Shown: one piece after another, positions 1-14,100 of the stretch | Layout of the letters: each line of letters starts with the position of its first letter | Position numbering within the stretch: position 1 is the first letter of the stretch | DNA from: Lumbricus terrestris | Lineage: Eukaryota > Annelida > Clitellata > Crassiclitellata > Lumbricidae | Assembly: GCA_949752735.1 (NCBI GenBank) | Contig: OX457036.1 | Location: 85,511,487 to 85,575,486, forward strand | Direction: 5' to 3' | DNA length: 64,000 nucleotides | Notes under the pieces: model-generated | Told to the model about the DNA's origin: nothing | What the model saw: the letters and a program-made list of their open reading frames with translations, nothing else | Databases searched by the model: none | Position numbers and translations under genes: made by a program

Positions 1-2049
1 AGATGCACCAACCACTTCATTGTTAGTTGCATTGCTGCACAATAATTGGCTTCCGAATCTCGTAGTTTACTAGTGGAGATTCCAGTAGTAAAATACATGC
101 ACAGTCTGCACACTAAGGTAGAACGTCGTATCAACAACCATACGCACATAGGCTGCGACATAGCCGACCTATGATTTAGTTGTGTCGTGAGGTATTCACG
201 CTTTGAAATTCACCCATCCGTTCAGTTATTCACATCATGCATCTATAGCACCTCCTATAGTCGAAAATGGGGAAGTTGTCCAAGCGGTATAGAAAGATTT
301 ATAGGACGTTGCAAATAGATGAACCGACCACCTACCTGAAAAACCTCAACGCATTGAGACCTAAGCTGAGTTAGGGCCAACATGAGATTAGGTGAAAAAT
401 TCTACTGCATCCAAGAGTCGCTACCTGATTGTGACGCACGGGGTGCTAATCAAGAATTTCATTTGTACATTCACTCTGATATTTATATGAAATTTCCGGT
501 TTGTCCCGAGTTTGGAAAAGTCAATGTATCAAAGCTAGTAGGAAGCTGAGACTAAAATTTGGTATATTTAAATGGATCTAGCGCTGTGAGATGCTCGCAT
601 CACAAAATTTATTATCACATTCTTTTACGTTCACCCGGATTAGTTCAAATGTAACGTAACGATGAAAATTTACGAGGCTATTAAATTTTCAGCTGCTGGA
701 GGTTGTCCACAAAACCGTAGTTTCAGACTGAACAGAATTTTATCTAAAGTGTAACTTCCTTGTTCATTGACCGAGACTTAGTGTTTTGCATTGCAACGAC
801 GCAGACGTATAATAGGCATAGTATGGTTGAATACGCAAGTGTTGGGGTTCCATTACGCAGGCCAACACAATTTTTATCAAAGCCTGGGCTTTTGTGAGCT
901 GTGGCTGAATGGTACGCGTCACCTATCGCGAACAATTGAGCAAGCCGTTTAACGTTGCAATTATTCCCAATAGAAAAACCAAGCACTGACTTAATAAAAT
1001 TTGTATCACCCAACTCAACGTTTGTACAGCATAGGCTAGCATTTACCTCGCAATGAATCAATGTAGCCTCTAATGTAGTTCTCTAGGTCCCCCAGCCTGT
1101 AAACAAAAACAAGTTTGGTAGATTAAAATCACGGTTTGAGGCTGACCATGCCGCAGTTTTTGGGAATGATAGGTTGGTCAGCACTGCTCATCCTAAGGTA
1201 AGAAGCAAAATTGAGTAGGCTAATCCTACCCGCCATAGCAGGTTGGTTGAAATGCTCGAATCAACTTGAGAGACGGCCAGATACCTTCCCCGAGGCGGGG
1301 CTCGAAACACTCGGATGAAAGCCATCGCCTACCTTCCTCTTTGTCCACCCATTTCGAGGAAACTATGGGAGTGCATTAATTTTGTGGAAAGTATTAGGCC
1401 CTGTGCCTGATGTTTTGCCCGAACTTTGTAATCAGACAAAGTTGAGTGAGGTGGATCATGGAGGTCTGTGTTAATTTCAGCGTTGCTTGTGGACGTTTTC
1501 TAAAATTACTCAGACAACACTATTCGAGCAAGCAACAGTTTTCGGGTGTCGCGTACTTTCTGTCACATAAGATTCGCAATACGTTTCCCGAAGTTTCGAC
1601 CTGCTTTATCACTGCAGCCTTGCCTCGTTGGTACACACCTACGTCTATTATAATACGCTGTGGAAATTTGCCTATAGCCAGCTGTCGCTTTGACAGCGTG
1701 ATGCAGGAAAGTCATTCATTTCGCACGATCACAAAGCTTCTCTCAACAATCAAGCGTTGCCAATCTCTAGTTCCCACAGTCGCCATAAGAATGCAGCAAG
1801 CATTAAAGTCTTCGATAATTCTATACTCGAGAAGCAGAAGCCTATCGAAAGGTCTTTAACCATGGAAAGTTACGCCGGACAGGACTGTTTTACCTAGTTT
1901 TTTTAAATTTCCGCATACCCAGATACCCAGCCAAGCGAATCGTTGGCCCGAAACCGTGATTTTAACATCAACTTGTGATACTTCCTCGTCGACTTAGTCA
2001 CTGCAAGCAATTGTTGTTGTCGAGCAAATACAAAATATTGTTGGACAAT
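1..2049. other. Upstream flank of the receptor phosphatase gene, no gene recognised
   Basis: I see no exon with a recognisable domain here. The longest open frame (1446-1859, + strand) has no motif I know. Around 1255-1340 a stretch with a tRNA B-box-like block on the opposite strand may be a worn SINE. The promoter and 5' UTR of the gene starting at 2050 should lie in the 3' part, but I could not pick out a convincing TATA box or initiator. Confidence 0.4.
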
Positions 2050-2128
2050 ATGGAAGGAAATCGGATCTTTGGTGGATTTTACTTATTACGCATTGTTCAA
2101 ATAAGCCTGTTGTCATTCGTCGTTGAAG
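2050..2128 (+). CDS. RPTP exon 1: start codon and signal peptide
   Basis: The ATG opens a 26-codon reading frame plus one base: a short polar start, then a hydrophobic core (residues 17-25, ISLLSFVVE) typical of a signal peptide. The donor is GAAG|GTCAGT, phase 1. No in-frame upstream ATG seemed better. Confidence 0.75.
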
Positions 2129-5100
2129 GTCAGTAGCCTAATGTTTGTCTATTAAATGAGAATACGTCTGTAAATATTTGCTATACTAAATCGCTCTGAC
2201 ATTACGTGTTTTCATAAGTATAGTATTTAGCCTAACGTGTGAGATCGTGAAGCACGGTTGACGGCTGCTTAGAGTGGTCGGTCTGTAACGCGGAGGGTAG
2301 GCCTACAGGATCGATCCCCGTCCGGTTACTGAGTACCCGGTAGGGATCTTGAGCAAGTCCTTCACTCACAATAATATTGATATACAATACAATTGCAGTT
2401 GCCCCATTGAGTCGTGTGTGCACTTCTGAGCTTTGTAAGTAGGGACTCGGGAGATATCAGATTTCAATTGTATTGTTTTGTATACATCAATGTGACTTAG
2501 CATGATTTCAAAATCCTTAAGATGTAGCCTATGCATGCTCTGTACAGCGTACAGAAGAAATAGAGGTTGGTAGAACATTCCAAAAATTAATGTAGGTCCA
2601 GCGACAGTAACTCCCCATTTAATGTCCAATGTAATCATGGTTGTGCATTCTGCCTTGGCCGAGTGTTCATGGACGCCGCCAGTAGATCTAACTGACATTA
2701 TATGAAGAGCGAAAAATGTCATGTTGAAATGAAAGACGATTAATTTGTTTTTGGTTAATGACGACGACTGGATTGCAAGGTTTTACAGTAATTAAAATTA
2801 GACTACTTGAAAGTGCGTAACTTATAGAATTTAATTACATTTTCCCACGTTGTTTGCAATTTGAAATGATACTTCACATGCCAAATTTATTTCTAATTAA
2901 AATATATTCTCGAGTAATTTTCTCGGCCCTGCTGGGCTGTAGGTACAAAGCGGTAGATGGGAGAATATCTCCAATGCCTGAGCAAAATGACCTTCCGTGC
3001 TGCAAATGACTGAGTAACCGAAGAAAATGTCAACATTACTGATATAATAGTCTGTCCTATTTTTCATAAAAATTTTAAGGGACCGAATTTACCTCAGTGA
3101 ATAAGATCGTATTTGAGATCTTCGCATTTTGGTCATGATTGTTATGAAGGTAACATCGAAGACAGATACATTGGCTGTTACTACGACTCTTACGACCAGT
3201 CTACTCTGCAGAGAAGTTCAATTCCGAATGACTCTCCATTGACTATACAGCTATGCATTGAGCAATGTCGACTTCTTAATGCAACTTACGCCGGACTCCA
3301 GGTGAAATTTTGCGCTAAATTGCAATGTCGTTTTATTTCTGAGCTTATGATTGACTTACATGTGATTAAAATTTTAAAAAATCTATGTGGAGTTCTCGGA
3401 ATCTATAGGGATACGAAGAGGAGCGAGACAAAGCTGTCCACACTGCCCATAATATTTGCAATATGCATAGAAGAAATTCTGAGGGAAACGTTAGAGGAAG
3501 TGAATGACACAATATTATGTTGGAAGAAGACTGACAAAAGTTCTGAGATGCGCGGATAATCAAGCCATGTTGGCAAGCAGTCAAGAAGTAGGCCTATTAT
3601 GATAAGAATGATGGATCGACTGATTACGATATCGACAGAATATGACATAATAAAACATCGAATTGAAGAAGACAAAGACTGGGAAGAATAAACTGGGAGG
3701 AAATAAACAGTAAAGGTCACAAGAAACGGAGAGGACATAGGTCTAGAACAGGTTGAAAAATTCTGCTACCAAGGAAGTATGGTTACAGATTATGCAATAT
3801 AGGCTACGTGACATTTGTCAATAAAAAGAAGAACAGCCATGGGAAAGAAACATTCTACAAAAGTAGAAGGTTTCAAATAAGAACACGTTCTTATTTGGGA
3901 AAAGCAAATAAGAACGTGAATAAGAGAATGACAAATGTTCTGAGATTCAAGACGTTGGTGCTGATTGTAGTCCTGTATGGATCGAAACATGGACAATGAG
4001 GAAGGATGGATATATTAAGAAGATTGGAGTCGTTTGAAATGTGAATTTGGCGCTGAATGAAAAGAGTCAGCCGGAGGGAGCACAATACGAACGAAGAAAT
4101 ACTGCAGATGGTGATGTGGGTCTAGTTACTATGATGTATTTTAGTTACATTGTCATTTCGTTTTAACCGTTTTAGGCCTATATAACAATTAACATTACTG
4201 TGATAACGAATGACCAATTATAGTGTAGTCATTTTTTATCACTTTTATCATCATCAACGTTTATCCGTTCTGGAACATTGTCTCTTTCGGAAAGCTTTGC
4301 CATTTTTCTTGTCTTCACAGTTTTCTTGTACCCACAATGTGTAGTCGCCTAGACCTGCAGTGAAATGTCGCGTAGGCCTACTCACAAATCCTATCGCTGT
4401 TTGCCCTCTTCTCTCACCTCCCCGCAGGTTCAATTCTAAACATCATTGTTTCGATGTTAGGTGGCGCTGCATATGATAGATGTCGAGATTGCGATTAAAA
4501 AATTATAATTTGAACCCGAAATCTAATGAGTGCAACAATTCAGACTCCACGGACCACAGCCACCGTTCACGTTTGACGAAAGTGCAACTGCAGACCAGAT
4601 AATTATTGTCTTACACGTATTTAGTAGGCTACTAACTTCTTCCAATACCACATAGTGACTGCATAGGGTTTACATGGCTGACATAGGCTCTGGCTTAGAG
4701 TGCTGTCTCGGTGTTTCGGTGAGATTTTTTAAGCTGATCGCAACGTTACGGTTGTACCATTTTAGATAATTTAATTCAAGAACTGAGAATAAATTCTTCA
4801 TATAATTATGTACTACACGGACTCTAGTGCTTTTGTATGTGTTAATATGGCACTTATTACTGTGGCGATCGGTGCATTAGCTCTATTGTGTTTGTTCTAG
4901 AATTCGGAATCATGTATGTGTGGGAACAACTTCGGTTTCAGTCTACCGGATACTTACTGCAACTCACTTTGCCCTGGCAATCAGTCACAGTACTGCGGTG
5001 GATGGAATGGAATTATAGCTTCTTATTCACTATACGCAGGTACAGATGTTCAGGACTACTTTGTTCCATGTTTCTCCAGAATATTACTTTTGAAAGCGGG

Positions 5101-8100
5101 AAAAAAATTTAAATTATAAAAATTAATTGTTGTATAGCCTAATTATTTCAATATGATCAAGTTGCAATTCGTCGCTCTTTATAGGCCTATACCTTGGCTT
5201 GATCATTATTATTACTATTATAATGGCTATTAGTATTATTATTACTATTATTGTTATTTTTCGGCCTATTATTTAAAAAATTATATATCGCCTCTCCAAG
5301 GTAGGCTACTCAGAAGCGCCTCCTGCCCAGCCAAGGCAAAATAGAACAGTTTTGAGAATCTTTTGGAACAGAATGAAGTGGCCCCTGGGCACTAAGCGTG
5401 GTGTAACAGGGACATTGAGCAAGTCCTACGGTCAATAGTCCATGTTGTAGGACTATTGACCGAAAACCAGAAGTTCAGCTTTTGGGAAACTGGGGACCCA
5501 ACGCAATGCAAGAATCCCGCATATAATTTGAGACGTGACTAAAATCATTTGGGGAATACGACCAATAAACCGCCACACAGTGAGTACGACCCGTCGCATA
5601 AATCTGGTCAGTCGGTAGTCCATCATATAGAACGCTACAGCAGTCAAGGAGGAATACTACGAATGTCTTTTCAAAGGTAGAGTCAACAACCAAAGTCAGA
5701 GAAGGAGATACCATCCTGGTGTTCTGTTATTAATTTTAGTCAGATGAAAGATAGCGCAGTGCAGCCTGCTTGCTCTGTTAGACGGCTTGCCTCATAATAA
5801 CTATGTTAAATCGTTTATTGCATTACTTTCACTGTGATTATTCACCGTCACAAAGAGAAAATAATAATGTCTTTCGAAAATAATTTTTAATTAAGCAGAT
5901 GCATGGAAAAGAGCGGTTCATTTAGTAGAATTTAGAACCAAAATCATATTAGACTCTATTTGCTTGAGCCGCAACTGCTTATTTGACGGCATAGATCTAC
6001 TTTCGTTGAACAGTATGTGAATTCGGATATTACGGCAACATGTGTGATCAAGTGTGTCACTGCAGAAGACAAGCTCCTTGTGATCGTACGACAGGCCAGT
6101 GTTCAAACGAATGTGGAAAGAAATGGTCGGGTACATCATGCAATAATAGTAAGTAGCCTTTCAACAATAGAATTACTCATATACTCGTGTTAACCTTGCT
6201 GATACAGACCCATCTCAGTTGTTGCTTTGTGACAATGCACGTAAGAGTGTGATATTAATATTATAGATAAAAGCTAGCTGGTCCATAATTATTTTGATAG
6301 GATGCAGCTGTCGAGCCAAACGCATGAGTAGGACTGCGGGTCCGATAAGAATCATCAATCATCAGGTATAGTTGCCAAGGGAACGAGTTGAGCCAATCGG
6401 GCTGATTGAAGAGTGCCGAGGTGTCACGAAATAGAGTATACCCCGTATTAATCGTATCCCCCCAAATGAAAAAAGTTCGAAAAAGCCACTTCCTCGTGTA
6501 TTTATTTTCGCAAATTAATTTCCATCTGCTTAGTTTGAACAATGACACTAGCAGGTATGTTTATTCCTACTGGATAATTTGTTTTGCTTTGGTTTTAGAG
6601 CACTTAAAACATTTAAAACACTTAAGAACACCCAGAGTCACTAAATAAATTCGAGTTGCCTTTGTCTGTACATTGCTTAGGACACTTAAAACAATTAGAG
6701 TCACTTAAAATTTTGATTAGAGCATAAAAGTTTTAATTATATGCATTTTTCAAAAAGGGTATAGAATGGTTTATCCCCCCGGATAGTATAGACCGGTTAA
6801 TTCCATCCGGGGGGTAGATTAATTCATCTCCCCGGATAGCTTTCAGGGGGGATACTCTGTTTCGTGTCACCAGCTTTGTCTCCGGACCTCTCTATTGACA
6901 ACCGTCATAGAAGCTGCAAGCACAGCGGGAGTATTGAGAAACGGCCGAGGATGCCCATCAGACTAAGAACATCCCTCTCTCAAACCTGACAAGTAGCCTA
7001 TCGTTCGACGGTTCGACCTCGCGAGCACATGCGCGTTTCGCTGCGTGGCTGAGAGCTACTTTACAAGAGAAGATGTTGCCTAGTGATAGTTGAATTTATT
7101 AATTTAGGCTTGCAAAATTGCTTCTGAAATATTGTCAGCGCACTAACAAATGTTGAGTCGATTGAGCATTATGTAGCATGATAACTGTTGGAGTATTGGT
7201 TGCAGAAGCTTAAAAAAATAGCTGACGCATGATCAAGTGACTGCTATGCGCAGCTCACTATTGCTATCGTCAAGGCCGTAGCTAGGGGGGTGTTTTGGGT
7301 GTTTGAACACCCCCGAAATGGAAAATGTGAAAAATAATATAATGCATAAATTAAGAGCACATGATGTAAAAACCATGAAATAAAAACATGAAAACACCCC
7401 CAAAATATGCCGGATGACTAAAAAAGGGTCAAAAAAGGTCATCAGTTTTTTAGGAAGGGAAATTGGCGAGTGAAACACCCCCAGAAATCAAATCCTGGCT
7501 ACGGCCTTGGCTATCGTCATTCTATATCCTCAGTGTTACGTTGTCCAAGGCCTTTAGAAACATAGTGCATGAATGTAGCCTATGAGCACTTATTGTAGCG
7601 CTGTTTCAAGAGTTATACTAAGAGGCGCTCCCTTTGAGCGCGGACACTTAAGCGGAGTTTCATGCTGACGCGCATGAGCAATTGTGAGCGCAGGACTTGA
7701 CCTATGTTCCTGCGCGGAGGATTCCATCAAATTCTTTTGCCTATTTAATTCTTCTTATTTCCGAGGAATGCAGCAGCATTCCAATGAAAATCTAGAACGT
7801 CTGCGTGGGAAATTTTTAGGCAATGTTTTTCGCATTTAAGTTGACCGCTGATGGAAAATTCTAAGACAGAATTTAGCCAAATTGATTGTCTTTATTGCAA
7901 CAAGTAATTATTCGCTTTTCGCCGTTCACAAAAATAGTACACGAAGACCTCCATTCTTTCACCTTCAACACAAACATCAGGTGGCATAAACAGTCATCCA
8001 ATCATCATCCGATCATACAATTATTCAAATATCAAATTATTATCCATTCATCCAAATATCTATTATTGACATTAACAAAAATCACTCAGTCTATGCCCAA

Positions 8101-11100
8101 ACTTCGTAGGCTAATCGTAAAAGTAATCAACACATTTCTAAAGCACCACTTGAAAGACAAGTGCAGGGCACCAGCTTATTCACGAGCGCTTAATCACCCA
8201 TTATCCAATCATCATTAGTCATAGTTATCACTAAACGGTTGGCGATCGTGATAGCGGTAACAATGGTTACGAAGATTACACAGATGCTTAGGCTGACAAA
8301 CAAAAGTGATATATCATGCGTATAACACCGTTATATTAATAAACGAAGCTACCTCATTGAATATTGGTTTGTTGTAGCCTACGTGATGCAAAGATATATC
8401 GGCTGTTTTCGGGATGCTGAAGACCGAGCCATCAGTAGTGCCCTTTATTCTGATAGTCCAATAACAGTGGAATTTTGCACTGACAGATGCATTTCGATGA
8501 ACAACTCAATCGCTGGTATGGAGGTAAACGCGGTGAAACTTATTTGATGCAATGTCTTTCGAGCACAATAGTTATAGATCTATAGGGCGGACTTCTGTGG
8601 CCTCAGCACTAATCTCTTGACGAGCATTGAGCACACTGTATTAAAAACATGCATCTGGAAAAACTAAGCTCATTTGAAGTAGCCATACACAAAATCCTAT
8701 AAAGTGCGAGGCGTTATTGTCGCATTAGAAGAATAAAGAAATGTGGGATGATTGATTGAGACAGTTGTAGGCGCAAATAGGGGAAGGTTGCCAAAGATGG
8801 ACCACGTAAGGATGACCGTCCGTTTTCGCCACATATTATGAAAAAATAATTATGCAACATGGTCTTTGCATATATAAGGTATTAACACACAAGTGAATAC
8901 AATAAAATTCTAATTTAAATAATTTGAATGAAAAGATATCTAAAATTAAAAATCGCATAAACGGTCCATCTTGGGAGCATGGACGCCAAAGATAGACCAT
9001 GGAATAAATGTACCGTATTGTTATGGGCGACAAACAGTCTTAATTCATCAACCGTTTATGTTAAAATGAACTTACATTAAACCGGACATATTTTGCGGTT
9101 TTTCAATAAATATTAAAAAGGGAAAAGACGCAAATTGTTTCTGTTTTTAGAAAGTTTTTCTGTGTAGCGGATTTCTAATTATCTCATTCAAGCCATCTTG
9201 TGATCTGCTAGATATGACAGCATCACGTGGCAATCCAGTTTCAATCCTTGTGGCCAATCACAGAGTGGTCCATCTTAGACGCTGGTCTATCTTACGCAAC
9301 CTTCCCCTAAATTAAGGGGACAGAATGAGATAAACAAAGGTAGGCCTACAGTTGTCACTCGCATAAGCGAGAATATTCAATCACCTCACCAATCATGGTT
9401 TGGAAATTGTATATAAAGTTGTAAAAAATCCGAATTCCAGATTCGTCTTCATTCTTTTTCTTATGTATAATTATAAACTCATCAACTGCTAAAAATCCCC
9501 TTCATGAGTTATAGGACCACGGGTCCTTGAACCAATACCCTATATACTTTGGCTAAAGATAGGAAAGAATACAGAAATTATTATTAGTAGACTAATCCAT
9601 TTTCATTTCGTTATTATTTTTATACATGGCGGCGCCAGGATTTCAGTTTTGGGGGGCTAAAGGGGGTTAATCGTCCAAATTTTTTTACATGGAAAAAGAT
9701 GGATGGTCTTTTTTAGGGGGCCTAGCCCCCTTAGCCTCCCCCTAGCGCCGCCACTGTATATATACTTGCATTTATATTGTATCGTTCTTTCTCCGTAAAG
9801 GATCTGCTGCAAGCACAGCAACTAGTAATCCGATCTTGGTAGACAAGCAGCAAGTAGCCTACAAACACGTGACTTTTACTGACAGTTAGAAATTCGCAGT
9901 AGGCTGTAGGCTGTCAAAGTCCTACACCATTCAATTACCTTAAATATTCATCTTTGAGACACAAATGTAGCCTATAGCCCCATAGCATACATTGCAAACA
10001 ATATTGCTTTCATAGCATAAAATTAATAATTTTAACATTAATCACTTAACTTATCGGTCATCATTGCATTACTACATGATGTGCCGATATTGCAGAATCT
10101 TAAAGGTAATGATAAATACATGCTTGCACAGCTCATGAATATTTTGCCAAGCTAATGATTCAAAGGCTTTCCTTTAAATTATTGTACTACTGTAACACTG
10201 AGCACCAACGTAACTGAGAAAAGGCCATTGAGAACATTTTTGGACCTAATCGAATGAAACAGCATCTTAGTGACAATTATTGCTATAGACCGCTTAATCA
10301 TTTTTTCGTATTTAGGCCGGTGGGTTTTGCTCCTGTGGAGAAATGTTTGACAAATATGGACAAATAGACGAAAGCAACTGCTATGTACCATGCAATGGTA
10401 ACACGTCTCAACTCTGTGGCGGAGCATGGGCAAACAGCGTCTATTCCGGTATGTATAATTCATTCATTCATTCATTCAAGTATAATGTTAGGTTGATAAA
10501 CCTATGTTCTATTTAACAATGGATGCTGCCATATGCCCTTTGTTTGCTTTAAATGTTTCGATGCACAAAAGATAGGCTACCTTTGCCGTTCGAGTAATTT
10601 TCAGTGTTATGGATCTATGACTTGTAGGACTTGCCCACATGTCACTAGCATTCTTGAGATCACGAGCACTTGCCGGTTATTCTTCACATGCTGCATTCAA
10701 AAAATAAAAGGATTTCTACGAAAAAACTGTCAGAACCGCAACTAATTGAAAATCTTAATTACTTAAGTTAAATCTTGCATCAATGCAGACAAGCATTTCC
10801 TATTATAATTATGGAATTAAATTATAGAATTATTGACAATTTTGCAGTATGTCCGGCTGGATATTATGGTCCAAAGTGTCACAATCAATGCAACTGCTAC
10901 AACAACAGTCGATGTGTCTATCTGACTGGTGAATGCAATTCTCCCTGCAAAGCTGGATGGACTGGAAACAGCTGCAACGTTCGAGGTTAGTTTAACATAT
11001 ACCACTTCAAAATGAGTTTTGCTAAACATTATTTGGGTGTGGATTATATCTGGTTCAGCATAAATGCCCAATACGTATTGAAAGATTAGTTTCAAAACTT

Positions 11101-14100
11101 CATTTTAGATTGTTCGACTGGAGGTGGAGATTGCTCCCAGAATGAAACCTGTAACGCCATCGACTTGAAGTTTGGAAACGTCGCTCGTTGCCGTTGTTTG
11201 CCTGGATATGGAACAAATTCTACTGTGAGCATGTGCGAAGGTTTGCATATATATATATATCTATTATCTATAAAATTCTATATCTATTATCTATATTGAT
11301 TATATATAGATTATATAGATAATTTATATAGATAATATATAGGCCTATAGAGAGAAGAAAAGATATGTTGGCCTAAGGCCAATATATAGATATCGTGTTG
11401 TGTAAATGTTTCTTCGTGTACTGTAAGACTATTCCTGTGCTAAAATTAATTCCAGTCTAGACGGATTGTGATCGCCGTTATAGAAGTCATCACTAGAACA
11501 CCTTAGGCTTAGGTGATGTTGCAATGGTTTAAATTGGAATCGATTTTGAAATTATAGGGCCCATCCTATAGCTCCACGGATTCTTTCAGTGTTCAGTCAT
11601 AAACTAAATGTGCAGCGTTTAGGCCTACTCAAGAAATGCAGTAGGGAAGGGCAGCTTGTGCAGTGATCGTCATCGGCATAAGGATTTGTAGTTCAATTAA
11701 ATTCATATAATTATATAATAAGTTATTATATTTACGATTTCGCGTTCGCCATGTAGCCTAGGCTAGGCCTACAGTGATGAAGTTTCGTTAAAACGTGTTT
11801 TGCTGTCAGCCTGATGTCTTTCGGGATGTAGGCTACAGACCTATCATTGCTTTAGTTTATTTCAGAGTAGGCTTTGAAAGTGTTTTATTTTACTTCATCA
11901 TAATTATTTTGCTGTTTCTTGCTCATAGATACGAACGAATGTGAGTTAGGTCTTTGCGATGACTCAACGACAGACTGTATCAACACAATAGGAAGTTACT
12001 ATTGTATGTGCAAATCGGGATATCAGCGAAACAACGGAACATCTTGCACAGGTAAACTTATGAGTCCTACAGACTGGAAATTTCCTTGATTATGGCTTGA
12101 TCTTGATGCGCCATTGTTTGATGCTTTGTGCATTGACACCGATGTACGACAGAATCTATTTAATGACCGATCATAATGTACGTTGTACTTAATGTACGGT
12201 ATGCTGCGTATAACATAATTAAAAGATACATAATAAGAGACCGATCCAGAAACACAGGGCTTAACCAGGGTTAACAGATTAAAGGTTCTTGGTGTAATGT
12301 TGTTTGATATTCTTAGCTTCGACATGCCTATTGGTAAAATATGCTGTAGGCCTATGGCCACTGGGCCAGGCAGTCCCTCTACGCCTTTTGTGTGCTCTCT
12401 ACTCATGGTCTAACTGGCCTCATGCAGGCTCTACGGCAGAGGTCTCAAACTCAAGTCAGCATGTGGGCCGCATTTGGAAATTTATATGACTCGCGGGCCG
12501 CAACATAAAAATGTTATCGTGCAAGTGAAACTATAGAATTAGTTATGTGTCATTGCAGTATACAATATTGTAATGATGATAATATTTAATCCTGCAAAAT
12601 TCACATAATATATTTTAAGAGTAGGCCTAATTATATGGTACCGGTACTACAAACAAAATTGAAAACTATTCTATCCCAATTATTGAAAAATGCATAGGCG
12701 CTAAAAATTAATTTTCTTACTGTCATCAAAATTTTAAATGACTATTCGAACATAGTTAGAGACTTTGAGTGTTATTAAGCGTTCTAAATGTTCTAAGTGC
12801 TCTAAACCAAAGTCACAAAAATTATCTCGTATGAATAAACATACCTGCTAGTGTCATATTGTTCAAAACAAAGCTAATGGAAGCCAATTTGCAAAAATAA
12901 ACATACGCGGAAGTTTTTCAACTTCTCATCCTCTGGGGAGGTGCAATTATTACTAGGCTTACTACTCTATTTTTCGACACCGGCATAAAACTTCGCTGTA
13001 GCATAAGCTTAGGCCCTACTTCTGCTTCGGCACTGCATCGCACTGAAGGTCCATCTGGATTGGCCTATGCCGATATCTGCTATTGTGGTATTTGTGGACT
13101 CGATGTCCACAGCAAAATGATTAGAAAGCAGTTTAAACCTCGGTTCAAATCGTAAAGCAACTGCTAAATTCCTTCATATCGATTTCTTTCTTCAAAAGCT
13201 TAAATAATAGAAAAAACCAGGTCACTGTTCGCGGGCCGCATTAATCGGGTTCGCGGGCCGCATGCGGCCCGCGGGCCGCGTGTTTGAGACCCCTGCTCTA
13301 CGGTGTGACACGGGATACTACGCAGTCGTGTCTGCTTTATGTAGCTCTTGCATGGTGGGTTATGCTGGGCAGCAAGAAAGATGCAAGCTCCAATCGCTGC
13401 GGGCTGAATAGGCTGATCGGTCATCGATATTTTCAGGTTGACATTCAAAAGTTTGAAGAACTATGTCGTCCTGCCTATAGCCGTTTGTTTTTGGCTGTTC
13501 TGACATGAGCAGACCATGTCCTCCACGAATTGCTTCCCCAGCGTAACATTATAAAATATTATTACGCCCAGGACGCTATGACCGGGCTCTGCCAAGAGCA
13601 GACAATAAAAAATCAAAAATTAAAACATTTAGAACTAGAATATTGTTCAGGCTTACATGCTAATTTGTGTGTTAAGGCTTGTTAGTTTTTGATGTTTCAT
13701 GTGAATTTTATATGAAATACCCTGGTTCATGTTCGCAAGAGGGCTGGTTTGCAGCCGGTTATATTAATTAAAAAATATAATTACTTGCTTACTTACATAG
13801 GCCTATGCATTATGGAAGAACATTAAATAGGGCAATGATAGCCATGAGTACAATTATAATAGCCTAATATTGCAGTTTGAATATAATTTTTAACTTGTCG
13901 AAGTGATTTCGGTTATCATATGAATGCCAGTTAGTCAGTGGCGTAGCTACCATGTGTGCAATGTGTGCAAAGCACACGGGCCCACAACCTCCAGGGGCCC
14001 ACACAGATTGCTAAATTAATTATTTATTATAGGCTATCCTAATTAGTAGGCATAATTCACATTATTTGTGATAGATATGATGTGATTTTTGTGAACACAC

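Noticed and set aside
1446..1859. 137-codon open frame upstream of the receptor gene
   Set aside because: No domain, no plausible splice partner, and composition like the surroundings; possibly 5' UTR or chance.
3098..3149. Earlier acceptor for receptor exon 2 (3097, 3105 or 3117)
   Set aside because: Each gives the wrong phase with exon 1 or brings in a stop; the AG at 3148-3149 fits the phase and matches the WSC2 exon layout.
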